Assembly: GCA_005878095.1 (NCBI GenBank)
Contig: VBNH01000048.1
Location: forward strand, 1-64,000
Reading direction: 5' to 3'
Origin: Gammaproteobacteria bacterium
GTDB lineage: Bacteria > Pseudomonadota > Gammaproteobacteria > Steroidobacterales > Steroidobacteraceae
Length of the DNA: 64,000 nucleotides
The first letter of the stretch is position 1; every line of letters begins with the position of its first letter. Positions 18,952 through 27,978 of this stretch are shown here, piece after piece. Both the position numbers and the translations under genes were made by a program. The notes beneath the pieces are model-generated. The model searched no databases. It had not been told where the DNA came from and was given only the letters and a program-made list of their open reading frames with translations.

Positions 18952-20280
18952 ATGGAGACGGCGGCCGAACAGTGCGACGTGGCAGTGATCGGCGGCGGCC
19001 CGGCCGGCAGCACCGCCGCGGCCCTTCTCGCCCGCCGGGGCTATCGCGTGATAGCGCTGGAGAAGGCGCATCATCCGCGCTTCCACATCGGCGAATCGCT
19101 CCTGCCGATGAATCTGCCCATATTCGAGCGGCTCGGCGTGCTGGAGAAGGTGCGCGCGCTGGGCGTGTACAAGCGCGGCGCGGATTTCGAGGCCGACAAC
19201 GAGCAGGGCTACAACACCTTCGCCTTCGATCGTGCGATCGGCAACAGTCCGCCGCACGCCTATCAGGTGTGGCGGCAGGACTTTGACGAGATGCTGTTCG
19301 CGCACGCGCGCGAGTGCGGTGCGAACGCGCGCGAGGGCCATGAGGCGGTGAACATCGAGCAGCGTGGTCCGCGTGACACGCGACTCGATGTACGCACCGA
19401 TGACGGGGGCAGTTATCGGCTTCAGGCGCGCTACCTGGTCGATGCCAGCGGCCGCGATACCTTCCTGTCAGCGAAAAAAAAACTGCGCCGCAAGAACAAC
19501 CGGCATCAGAGCGCGGCGATCTTCGGCCACTTCCGCGGTGCGGCTGCGCGCGGGGGCGAGGACGCGGGCAACATCAGCATGTACAGGTTCGAGCATGGCT
19601 GGATGTGGATGATTCCGCTGCCCGCGGGTGTGATGAGCGTGGGCGCGGTGTGCTGGCCGGATTATCTCAAGCAGCGCAAGGGCCGCACGCTGGAGTTCCT
19701 GCTCGACACGCTCAAGCGCAACCCCGCACTGTGGCAGCGTGTCAGGGGGGCCGAGCTGATCGGCGACGAGGTGCGCGTCACCGGCAACTATTCCTATGAC
19801 TCGAAGGAGATGGGCGGGCCGGGCTGGGTGCTGGTCGGTGATGCGTTCGCATTCATCGATCCGGTGTTTTCCTCCGGCGTTTATCTGGCGATGAGCGGCG
19901 CGGAACGGGCGGCGGCGGTGGTGGATGCCGCGTTGCGTGAGCCAGCCACCGAGATGCGGCTGCTGCGCAAGCTGGAAAAGCGCCAGCGCACCGGCATGGA
20001 GCGCTTCTCGTTTTTCATCTACCGCTTCAATGGCCCGATAATGCGCCAGATGTTCAGCCATCCGAACAATACCTGGCAGTTGGAACAGAGCGTGATCTCC
20101 ATGCTCGCTGGCGACCTGTTCGATACGCCGAAGGTGCTGAGGCGCCTGCGGCTGTTCAAGCTGGTCTATGCGATCATCGGCATGCGGGACTGGCGAAGCT
20201 GGCGCGCCGGGCACAACTATCGGCTGGCGCAGGCGCGCGCGCAGTTCACCGGCGGCAACACCCCGTTGGACCGCTGCTAA
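18952..20280 (+). CDS. FAD-dependent oxidoreductase, flavin-dependent halogenase-like
   Basis: CDVAVIGGGPAGSTAAALLARRGYRVIALEKAHHPRFHIGESLLP (FAD-binding GxGxxG) and HGWMWMIPLP (WxWxIP-type motif). Confidence 0.8.
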   Translation: METAAEQCDVAVIGGGPAGSTAAALLARRGYRVIALEKAHHPRFHIGESLLPMNLPIFERLGVLEKVRALGVYKRGADFEADNEQGYNTFAFDRAIGNSPPHAYQVWRQDFDEMLFAHARECGANAREGHEAVNIEQRGPRDTRLDVRTDDGGSYRLQARYLVDASGRDTFLSAKKKLRRKNNRHQSAAIFGHFRGAAARGGEDAGNISMYRFEHGWMWMIPLPAGVMSVGAVCWPDYLKQRKGRTLEFLLDTLKRNPALWQRVRGAELIGDEVRVTGNYSYDSKEMGGPGWVLVGDAFAFIDPVFSSGVYLAMSGAERAAAVVDAALREPATEMRLLRKLEKRQRTGMERFSFFIYRFNGPIMRQMFSHPNNTWQLEQSVISMLAGDLFDTPKVLRRLRLFKLVYAIIGMRDWRSWRAGHNYRLAQARAQFTGGNTPLDRC

Positions 20281-20286
20281 GCCGGT

Positions 20287-21681
20287 TCAATTGCCCGCAG
20301 AACTCAGCGTCGACCTGAACACCACCCCGTCCTTCATCACGAATCCCACGTTCTTCAGTACACTGACATCCGCGAGCGGATCGCTCGCCACCGCGATCAG
20401 GTCCGCGTACGCTCCGGGTGCAACCACCCCCAGCTCGGCGCGCTCGCCGAGCAGCTCTGCGGCCCGCGACGTGGCGGACTGAATCGCCTGCATCGGTGTC
20501 ATCCCGAACTCGACCTCGCGGGCAAATTCCTGGGCGATCGGATCGGACCACACGAAGCCGCCGACGTCGGTTCCGAAGGCTATCCTGACGCCGGCCCGCA
20601 ACGCCTTCTGAAACGAGACGCCATGGACGGCGACGCGCTTGCGGTCGCGAATTCCACTCGGTGTGTCCGGCGGATCGTGATCGTAATAGTAGACAGCCAG
20701 CGTGGGTACGTACCAGGTGCCTTGTTTGATCATCTGCGCGATCTGCGCGTCGGTGAGCTCGAGACCATGCTCAATGGAGTCACAACCGCCATCCAGGGCT
20801 CGCTGCAGGCCCGGCCCGTTATAGGCGTGGCAGGCGACCTTGCGGCGCCATCCGTGCGCCTCGTCCACGATGGCCTTGAGCTCCTCGACCGTCAGGGTAG
20901 GTTGCGAAACGAGTGCACCCTGCTCATCGACCCAGGACCGGTGCGTCATGTACACCTTGATCCAGTCCGCGCCGTGATCCAGCTGCTCGCGGGCAGCCTT
21001 GCGCGCCTCGACGGGGCCATCGATCAGCTGCGCTCCTTTCGGCACCACGAGCTCGGGCGCATACCCCTCCAGCACGTAGCCACCGGTCGTCGAGATCGAG
21101 CGCGTCGATACGAACATTCGCGGGCCCGGAATGTAGCCCTCGTTGATCGCCTGTTTGATGCCGACGTCGCCATATCCCGCGCCCTCGGTCTCGACATCGC
21201 GAATCGTCGTGAATCCCTGTTCCAGCGCACGCCGCGCCGCAACGATCGCGCGCGCCACGCGGTAGGAGGCAGGGAACTTCAGCAATTGCACATCGTAGCC
21301 GCCGGCTGCAGGCACCTCGCCCTGCAGGAAGATATGAGTGTGACAATCGATGAGACCCGGAAGAACGGTGGCGCTGCCCAGTTCGATCACCCGTGCCCCT
21401 GACGGCCGCGGACGCGTCCCCGCGGTGTACACGTCGACGATACGGTTGCCGCGGATCACGATCTCCGGATTTCGCAGCGGCCGTGTACTCGTGCCATCTA
21501 TGAGCGATGCGGCTCGGACAATCACCGTAGCTGTCGATGTGTTGGCGGCTGGCGTCGCGGTTGAATCCTGCGCGATGCACAGGCGCGCGAGGCATAAGGC
21601 TATGGCGCCGAGGTAAGCCATGGGACGCATGCGCAGACTCCCGTTGCGGCCCCATGATGCCTGCCGGCGGGCTATTCGCAA
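20287..21681 (-). CDS. Secreted amidohydrolase (metal-dependent, imidazolonepropionase/prolidase-like)
   Basis: VLPGLIDCHTHIFLQGE, DGGCDSIEHGLELTD, IAFGTDVGGF motifs; N-terminal hydrophobic leader MRPMAYLGAIALCLARLCIAQ. Confidence 0.85.
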   Translation of the reverse strand: MRIARRQASWGRNGSLRMRPMAYLGAIALCLARLCIAQDSTATPAANTSTATVIVRAASLIDGTSTRPLRNPEIVIRGNRIVDVYTAGTRPRPSGARVIELGSATVLPGLIDCHTHIFLQGEVPAAGGYDVQLLKFPASYRVARAIVAARRALEQGFTTIRDVETEGAGYGDVGIKQAINEGYIPGPRMFVSTRSISTTGGYVLEGYAPELVVPKGAQLIDGPVEARKAAREQLDHGADWIKVYMTHRSWVDEQGALVSQPTLTVEELKAIVDEAHGWRRKVACHAYNGPGLQRALDGGCDSIEHGLELTDAQIAQMIKQGTWYVPTLAVYYYDHDPPDTPSGIRDRKRVAVHGVSFQKALRAGVRIAFGTDVGGFVWSDPIAQEFAREVEFGMTPMQAIQSATSRAAELLGERAELGVVAPGAYADLIAVASDPLADVSVLKNVGFVMKDGVVFRSTLSSAGN

Positions 21682-21754
21682 AGCATCGCCGGGCCCACTT
21701 GCGCCTGCCCGCCGGGCGCACGTCTAATTGCGCCGGCAACCCGGGGAGACCTCG

Positions 21755-23185
21755 ATGCACAAGGCACTTGCCGTCGCCGCCGCGACTCTGCTGCTCATCC
21801 CAGGCGCACCCGCACGAGCGCAGCCGTCGTCCGCAGAGCAGCGCTTCCGCCAGCTGTACAAGGAGCTGGTCGAGACGAACACCAGTCTGTCTGCCGGCAG
21901 TTGCACGCTGGCCGCCGAGCGCATGGCGGCGCGCCTCAAGGCTGCCGGGTACACCGACGAGGAGCTGCAGTTGTTCACCGCGCCCGGGCATCCGAAGGAA
22001 GGCGGCCTGGTCGCGGTTTATCCGGGGCGCAACGCGAAGCTCAAGGCGATTCTGCTGCTGGCGCACCTCGATGTGGTCGAGGCGAAGCGCGAAGACTGGA
22101 CGCGCGATCCGTTCACGCTCGTGGAAGAGAACGGCAATTTCTACGCGCGCGGGGCCGTGGACGACAAGGCCGAGGGCGCGATATGGGTCGACACGCTGGT
22201 TCGCTTCCGCGAAGAGAACTACCGACCGTTGCGCACGGTGAAACTCGCGCTCACCTGCGGTGAAGAGACCTCGGGCGCCCTGAACGGCGCCCAGTGGCTC
22301 ACCCAGAACCGCCGCGACCTCATCGACGCGGCGTTTGCGATCAACGAGGGAGCGCGGGGCGAGCTCGACACCGGGGGACACCGGGTCGCCCTGGAAGTCC
22401 AGGCGGGCGAGAAGACCTCGCAGAACTACCGTCTCGAGGTCACCAATTCCGGAGGGCACAGCTCGCTGCCCGTGAAAGACAACGCCATCTATCGACTCGC
22501 GGGCGCCCTGAAGAAGATCGAGGCGTACACGTTCCCGCCGCAGTTCACCGACGCCAACCGCGCGTACTTCACCGGTATGGCGAAGATACAAGCGGCCCAG
22601 GGCGAAGCGGCCGTCGCCAGCGCCATGCAGGCATTCGTGCGCGACCCGGCCGATGCGCAGGCGATCGAGCTGGTGTCCGCGAAAGATCCTGGTTGGAACG
22701 CGACCTTGCGCACGACCTGCGTCGCAACCATGCTGGAGGCCGGACACGCGACCAACGCCCTGCCGCAGCGGGCGCGGGCGAACATCAACTGTCGCATCTT
22801 CCCGGGCGTCACGCAGGAGACAGTGCGTGCGCAGCTCGAAGAGCTGGTGGCCGACCCGGCGGTCAAGGTAACGACGCTCGAGACACGAGGGCCGAGTTCC
22901 CCGCCCCCGCCACTGACGCGCGAGATCATGGCACCCATCGAGAAGCTCGCGGCACAGTTCTGGCCGGGGGTGCCGGTGCTGCCGATTCTGCAGCCCGGCG
23001 CGACCGATGGCCAATTCCTGAACGCGGCCGGCATCCCGACCTACGGCATCGAGCCGCTATTCCTGGGCCCGGATTTCGGCCACATCCATGGCCTCAACGA
23101 GTACGTCGGCGCCAAGTCGCTGCTGGAGTGTCGCGACTTCCTGTACCGCCTGGTGAGGATCTACGCGGATCATCCGCGCACGTAA
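21755..23185 (+). CDS. M20/M25/M40-family metallopeptidase with signal peptide
   Basis: MHKALAVAAATLLLIPGAPARAQ; ILLLAHLDVVEAKREDWTRDPF, YARGAVDDKAEG, LTCGEETSG, NSGGHSSLP. Confidence 0.87.
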   Translation: MHKALAVAAATLLLIPGAPARAQPSSAEQRFRQLYKELVETNTSLSAGSCTLAAERMAARLKAAGYTDEELQLFTAPGHPKEGGLVAVYPGRNAKLKAILLLAHLDVVEAKREDWTRDPFTLVEENGNFYARGAVDDKAEGAIWVDTLVRFREENYRPLRTVKLALTCGEETSGALNGAQWLTQNRRDLIDAAFAINEGARGELDTGGHRVALEVQAGEKTSQNYRLEVTNSGGHSSLPVKDNAIYRLAGALKKIEAYTFPPQFTDANRAYFTGMAKIQAAQGEAAVASAMQAFVRDPADAQAIELVSAKDPGWNATLRTTCVATMLEAGHATNALPQRARANINCRIFPGVTQETVRAQLEELVADPAVKVTTLETRGPSSPPPPLTREIMAPIEKLAAQFWPGVPVLPILQPGATDGQFLNAAGIPTYGIEPLFLGPDFGHIHGLNEYVGAKSLLECRDFLYRLVRIYADHPRT

Positions 23186-24993
23186 CTTCCGGGCGCATCC
23201 TCGAGCGCACGCTGCTGTGCGCCGGCAGCCGCGCGCAGGGCGCCGGCGGGTTGTCGCTTCGCGGTGGAATGCTCCATGAGCCAGCGCTGCCAGGCGGGCC
23301 ACCACGAGCCCTCCAGCGGCGGCGCGCTCTTCAACCACTCATCCGGCGACAGCCTGGCGGTGGCGTTGGACCAGGTGAGCATGCGGTGCCGGCGCCGCGG
23401 GTGCAGCGGGCCGCTCACGATGCCGGCGTTGTGGCCGCCGCTCGTCAGGAGAAAGGTGTAATCGGCGCTGCGCGTGAGATCGCGCACCTTGTACACCGAA
23501 CGCCATGGAGCCACATGGTCGGTCTCGGTTCCGACCACGAACAGCGGCGCACGCAGGCAGGACAGATCGATCCGCTCGCCCCTGACGGTGAACTCGCCGC
23601 GCGCCAGCTCGTTCTTCAGGTACAGCCGTTCCAGATACTCGCTGTGCATGCGCCGGGGCATGCGCGTGCCGTCGGCATTCCAGGCCATGAGATCGTTGAG
23701 CTTGGGGCGCTCGCCACGCATGTACTGATCGACCGCCGGCTTCCACAGCAGGTCGCGCGAGCGCAGCAGGGCGAATGCCGCGCCCATGCGTTCGCTCTCG
23801 AGCACGCCGGACTTCTCCATCATCGCCTCGAGCATGGCGATCTGGCTCGGCGTGATGAACACCGACAGCTCTCCGGGTTCGCTGAAGTCAGTCTGGGCAG
23901 CGAGCAGGGTCAGCGAGGCGAACGGCGCGTCGCCCGCCTGGGCGAGCGCCGCCGCGGCGATCGCCAGCAGCGTGCCGCCGATGCAATAGCCGACCGCGTG
24001 CACCTGGCGCTGCGGGACGAGGCGGCGCACCTGCGCCAGCGCATCGAAAAACCCGAGCTGCAGATAGTCGTCCATGCCCAGCTCGCGGTCGGCGGCACCC
24101 GGGTTCTTCCAGGAGATCATGAATACCGTGTGACCTTTCTCGACCAGGTAGCGCACCAGCGAATTGCGCGGCGACAGGTCGAGAATGTAGTACTTCATGA
24201 TCCATGCCGGGGTGATCAGGACCGGCTCGGCGTACACCTCGGGCGTCTGCGGCGCGTACTGCAGCAGCTCGATGAGCCGGTTGCGGAACACCACCTTGCC
24301 GGGTGTCACCGCCACCTCCTTGCCAACCTCGAACTGCTCGCTTCCGGCCGGGCGAGCGCCGCTCACCGCACGCTGCGCGTCCTCGAGCCAGTGCTTCAGT
24401 CCACGGATGAGATTCTGGCCCGATTCCGCGGCGGTCCTGTTGAGCAGCTCGGGATTGGTTTGCAGGAAATTCGCCGGCGAGGCGGCCTCGAGCAGCAGCC
24501 GCCCGGCGAAATTCAGGCGCGACAGCTCCGGGTCGCTCGCCGCTGCCGGTGGCTGCAGGGCCTGTTGCCACCAGGAGGCCCAGTTGGCGTACGTGCGTGC
24601 GTAGGCGTTGAAGGGCCAGACGTTCCAGGCGGCATCGTTGAACCCCAGCTCTTCATGCCCTGGGGCGAGTGGGGCGCCGCCGGCGGCGCGCGCCATGAAC
24701 TGCCAGCTGTCGAGGATCTTCTCGTAGGCGCTGCGCGCCAGCTGCACCTGGCGCGGCGGCTGAGTGGCGAGCTTCAGGTACCACTCCCACCAGGCGTTGA
24801 GGTAGTCATCCGGAGCCAGCCCTCCGGTGAGCGCGGCAAGCTGAGCGCGCAGGTGGCGCTGGATCTGCGCCTTCAGGCACGCTCTCGCAGCCCCGGCAGC
24901 CGCGGACGCCTCGCGTGCGCCGGCGCTGGTGCGCGGCTCGGGCGCTGCCCGGCGTCTGCGTGTCCGGGCTTTCTTCTTCGAATGAACGCTCAA
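23170..24993 (-). CDS. phaC: Poly(3-hydroxyalkanoate) synthase, class I-type PhaC
   Basis: ~607 aa from TTG 24993; lipase-like box VGYCIGGTLLAIA, FVVGTETDHVAPWRSVYK, TSGGHNAGIVSGP, long N-terminal domain. Confidence 0.9.
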   Translation of the reverse strand: MSVHSKKKARTRRRRAAPEPRTSAGAREASAAAGAARACLKAQIQRHLRAQLAALTGGLAPDDYLNAWWEWYLKLATQPPRQVQLARSAYEKILDSWQFMARAAGGAPLAPGHEELGFNDAAWNVWPFNAYARTYANWASWWQQALQPPAAASDPELSRLNFAGRLLLEAASPANFLQTNPELLNRTAAESGQNLIRGLKHWLEDAQRAVSGARPAGSEQFEVGKEVAVTPGKVVFRNRLIELLQYAPQTPEVYAEPVLITPAWIMKYYILDLSPRNSLVRYLVEKGHTVFMISWKNPGAADRELGMDDYLQLGFFDALAQVRRLVPQRQVHAVGYCIGGTLLAIAAAALAQAGDAPFASLTLLAAQTDFSEPGELSVFITPSQIAMLEAMMEKSGVLESERMGAAFALLRSRDLLWKPAVDQYMRGERPKLNDLMAWNADGTRMPRRMHSEYLERLYLKNELARGEFTVRGERIDLSCLRAPLFVVGTETDHVAPWRSVYKVRDLTRSADYTFLLTSGGHNAGIVSGPLHPRRRHRMLTWSNATARLSPDEWLKSAPPLEGSWWPAWQRWLMEHSTAKRQPAGALRAAAGAQQRALEDAPGSYVRG

Positions 24994-25057
24994 GGCGGTC
25001 TCCTCAAAACTCACACCCGGGAGCGTCGGCCCCCGGGTGTGAGATACCGCCAAGATA

Positions 25058-25414
25058 TCAGGCCGCTTTGCGAGCGGGCACTGCCTTCGCAGCGATTTCG
25101 CTCCCCAGCTGGGTGAAGCGGCTCTGGATCTCGGATGTGACCGTCGCGAACTCCTCGGCGCGCGCGCGCAGCTTGTCCACGAACTGAGTGGTGAGCTCGG
25201 CATGCTTGCTCATCAGCTCGGTGGGGTTGGTCGCGCTGAACGCAACGTTCACGCGCGCCAGGCCGCTCTCCAGCACGTCGCCGGCGACGGCGTACTGCAG
25301 CCGCGCCAGGCGCTCGAGGGTCTTGAAGCCTTCCTGCTGCGCCTTGAGAACCGGCGCGAACGCCTCACGGGCCGCGGCAATCATCGTGTTCGGGTCAAAA
25401 GTCCGGTCGATCAT
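25058..25414 (-). CDS. Phasin family protein
   Basis: MIDRTFDPNTMIAAAREAFAPVLKAQQEGFKTLERLARLQYAVAGDVLESGLARVNVAFSA...; next to phaC. Confidence 0.85.
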   Translation of the reverse strand: MIDRTFDPNTMIAAAREAFAPVLKAQQEGFKTLERLARLQYAVAGDVLESGLARVNVAFSATNPTELMSKHAELTTQFVDKLRARAEEFATVTSEIQSRFTQLGSEIAAKAVPARKAA

Positions 25415-25617
25415 GTCGTTTCTCCTCTGCGGGTGTCTGTCCAATGGCCGGCATTGTACAGCATTTTGTATGCACTGCAAGAGAAACGTGAACGGCCCCG
25501 GAGCGACTCCGGAATAGTCTATGTAAAGTATTAATATATAATATTTTATTGCACAATTTATCAGAAGTCATTTGGGCCTGTTTTCAGGGTATAGTTTTGC
25601 AATGCACATAAGGATGA

Positions 25618-26379
25618 TCACATACGCAGGCCGGCGTCGACCTCGAGGCAGCGCCCGGTGAACAGCTCGTTCTCGAATATGAAGCCCACCGCGTGCGCGA
25701 TCTCCTCCGGCTCACCGAGGCGCCCGAGCGGTATGGGTGAGGTCATCTTCGCCAGCGCCTCGGGCTTCATGCTCTCCACCATGGGGGTGCGAATGAACCC
25801 CGGGGCGACCGCGCCGACGCGGATCCCGTAGCCCGCCAGCTCCTTCGCCCACACCACGGTCATCGCTGCGACGCCCGCCTTGGCGGCGGTGTAATTGGTC
25901 TGCCCGACATTACCGGCCCGCGAGATACTCGAGAGGTTCACGATCACGCCGCCGACCGCGCGTTTGATCATGCGTTGCGCCGCTTCGCGCGCACACAGGA
26001 ACACCCCGGTGAGGTTCACGTCGATGACCGCCTGCCACTGCGCGAGCGTCATCTTGCCGACCACCTGACCGTCCTTCACCTTGACGAGCAGTGCATCGCG
26101 CACGATGCCGGCATTGTTGATGAGGCCGTCCAGACGCCCGAAATCCGCCGTCACCTGATCAAGCGCGCCCACCACGCTGTCCTCGTTGGCGACATCGGCG
26201 ACGTAGCTGCGTGCCACCACGCCCGCCTCGGTACAGCGCGCGCAGCTCTCGGCCAGGTCTTCGGCGTTGGTGTCCAGCAGGGCAAGACCGGCGCCCTTGC
26301 GGGCGAAGTGCAGGGCGAGCGAGCGGCCGATGCCGCGCCCGGCTCCGGTGACGAGAATGGTTTTACCGCGAACATCCAC
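25618..26379 (-). CDS. SDR-family 3-oxoacyl-ACP/acetoacetyl-CoA reductase (FabG-like)
   Basis: MDVRGKTILVTGAGRGIGRSLALHFARKG...NNAGIVRD...NLSSISRAGNVGQTNYTAAKAG; GTG start at 26379. Confidence 0.85.
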   Translation of the reverse strand: MDVRGKTILVTGAGRGIGRSLALHFARKGAGLALLDTNAEDLAESCARCTEAGVVARSYVADVANEDSVVGALDQVTADFGRLDGLINNAGIVRDALLVKVKDGQVVGKMTLAQWQAVIDVNLTGVFLCAREAAQRMIKRAVGGVIVNLSSISRAGNVGQTNYTAAKAGVAAMTVVWAKELAGYGIRVGAVAPGFIRTPMVESMKPEALAKMTSPIPLGRLGEPEEIAHAVGFIFENELFTGRCLEVDAGLRM

Positions 26380-26459
26380 GGGCGGATCACTCCTGCGGTC
26401 TGTGGGATACGAGGGGGAAGCGAGGCTGCGGGCGCCCGGGGCAGTGGGCGATGCGCGCT

Positions 26460-26963
26460 TCAGCCGCGACGCTTGCCGGAATCGGGTTTGGAGGGCGCGG
26501 CGCCGCCGGCGGGCGCCGCGGTCGGGGTAAAGGCCGACAGCATCGATGCCTGCATCTTGGCCCACATTTCCATATTCTGGCGCGCCATCTCCGCGATCGG
26601 CGCCATGGGTGTTTCGAGCGCCTTGGCCATCTCGGCCTGCATGAGATTCTGCTGGCGCAGCAGCCCGCCGATGCTCTGCTCCAGGTACGACGTCAGCATC
26701 TGCTGTATCGGATTACCGTAGAAGCGAATGATGGCCTCGAGCAGCTGCAGGCTCAGCACCGGGGTTCCGAACTGCTCCTGGCTGGCGATGATCTGCAGCA
26801 GGATGCCGCGCGTGATGTCATCGCCGCTCTTGTCGTCCACCACCTTGATCCGCTGGCCGCCCGCGATCAGCTTGCGCAGGTCATCGAGGGTGACGTGGCG
26901 GCTGTCCTGCGCGTCGTACAGACGCCGATTGGCGTATTTGCGTATCAGGCGCTCTTCGGCCAT
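26460..26963 (-). CDS. phaR: Polyhydroxyalkanoate synthesis repressor PhaR
   Basis: RLIRKYANRRLYDAQDSRHVTLDDLRKLIAGGQRIKVVDDKSGDDITRGILLQIIASQE, canonical PhaR N-terminal domain. Confidence 0.95.
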   Translation of the reverse strand: MAEERLIRKYANRRLYDAQDSRHVTLDDLRKLIAGGQRIKVVDDKSGDDITRGILLQIIASQEQFGTPVLSLQLLEAIIRFYGNPIQQMLTSYLEQSIGGLLRQQNLMQAEMAKALETPMAPIAEMARQNMEMWAKMQASMLSAFTPTAAPAGGAAPSKPDSGKRRG

Positions 26964-27094
26964 GTTTGCGGTCTCTCAGCCGGCCACGCGAGCCCGAGGG
27001 CGCGGGCGGCAGTTTCGACGGCCGGAATGGTAGTCCCTGTGTATGCAGCGCACAATGACAGTCTTCACGGTTCTCGTCCCGGAGCGCCCTGGTA

Positions 27095-27109
27095 GAAAAG
27101 CGGCTTTTC
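27095..27109. promoter_or_regulatory. Perfect 15-bp inverted repeat GAAAAGC-G-GCTTTTC in the phaR/phaE divergent region
   Basis: Arms 27095-27101 and 27103-27109. Confidence 0.5.
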
Positions 27110-27180
27110 ACAGCTCGCCCCTGGCCGCCGCCTGAGGGTGTCATCGTCCTTGCGAGCTGGTTTTCGGCAGCGCATACACC

Positions 27181-27978
27181 ATGGAAACACCCTTCACTCA
27201 TGCCGCCTTCAAGCCCGACGCGGCTTTTACCAGCGCCGCGGAGCGCTTCTTCGAGCTCCTGAAGACCTTTGGCATGCCCGGGGCGGCTGCGGCGGGCGCG
27301 GACCGGGACTGGTCCTCGCTGGCAGGTCCGCTGGCCGGTCAGTTCGAGCAATGGCTCAAGAGCTCCCAGTCGGCCGGTCCCTGGTTCGCCGCCGCCAACC
27401 CCGCAGCGCCGGGTCCTGGCGCGGGAGTCGGTGCCGCCCAAGCGGGGTCCTTCGGCCCGTTGCCGCTCGGCGCAGGGGCCGCCCCGCAACAGGACGCGCA
27501 ACGCAGCTGGGATCTGGTCGCACGGCTCGCGCAGCTGCAGGGACAACTCGCCTCGCACTGGGGCGAGATCGCCAACACCGCCGCGCGGCGCTTCGTCGCG
27601 CGCCTCGGTGCGACGGCGGGCGGCGCGCCGACGCTCGACAACGCGCTCAAGCTCTATGAGCTGTGGGTGAATTGCGCCGAGGAAAGCTATGCCGCGACGG
27701 TGCGCAAGGATGACTTCTGCCGCCTGCAGGCGGAGCTCGCGAACACCTCGGCGGCGCTGCTGGTGGAGCAGCGCCGGCATGCCGAGACGCTGGTACGCGC
27801 CTTCGGACTGCCGAGCCGCAACGAAGTGGACGCGCTCTACGCGCAGCTGAAGGATCTGCGCCGGCAGCTCGCCGAGCTCACCGATGCGGCGCGCGCCGGG
27901 GGCTCGGGCGCGCAGCGCCCCGCAGTGCGGCCGGCGGGCAAAGGGCGTCGCAAGCGCCCGCGAAGGCCGCGCGCTTGA
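27181..27978 (+). CDS. phaE: Class III PHA synthase subunit PhaE
   Basis: PhaE-like: LKLYELWVNCAEESYAATVRKDDFCRLQAELANTSAALLVEQRRHAETLVRAFGLPSRNEVDALYAQLKDLRRQLAEL; 4-nt overlap with downstream PhaC. Confidence 0.85.
   Translation: METPFTHAAFKPDAAFTSAAERFFELLKTFGMPGAAAAGADRDWSSLAGPLAGQFEQWLKSSQSAGPWFAAANPAAPGPGAGVGAAQAGSFGPLPLGAGAAPQQDAQRSWDLVARLAQLQGQLASHWGEIANTAARRFVARLGATAGGAPTLDNALKLYELWVNCAEESYAATVRKDDFCRLQAELANTSAALLVEQRRHAETLVRAFGLPSRNEVDALYAQLKDLRRQLAELTDAARAGGSGAQRPAVRPAGKGRRKRPRRPRA

Noticed and set aside
20924-23014. 696-aa minus-strand ORF
   Set aside because: Antisense to the M20 peptidase and frame-shifted over the amidohydrolase; shadow ORF.
22294-25116. 940-aa plus-strand ORF
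   Set aside because: Overlaps the M20 peptidase in another frame and is antisense to phaC; no recognisable domains.
25498-25512. Hairpin CCGGAG-CGA-CTCCGG as rho-independent terminator
   Set aside because: No following T-tract on either strand and it lies inside the probable phasin 5' leader.
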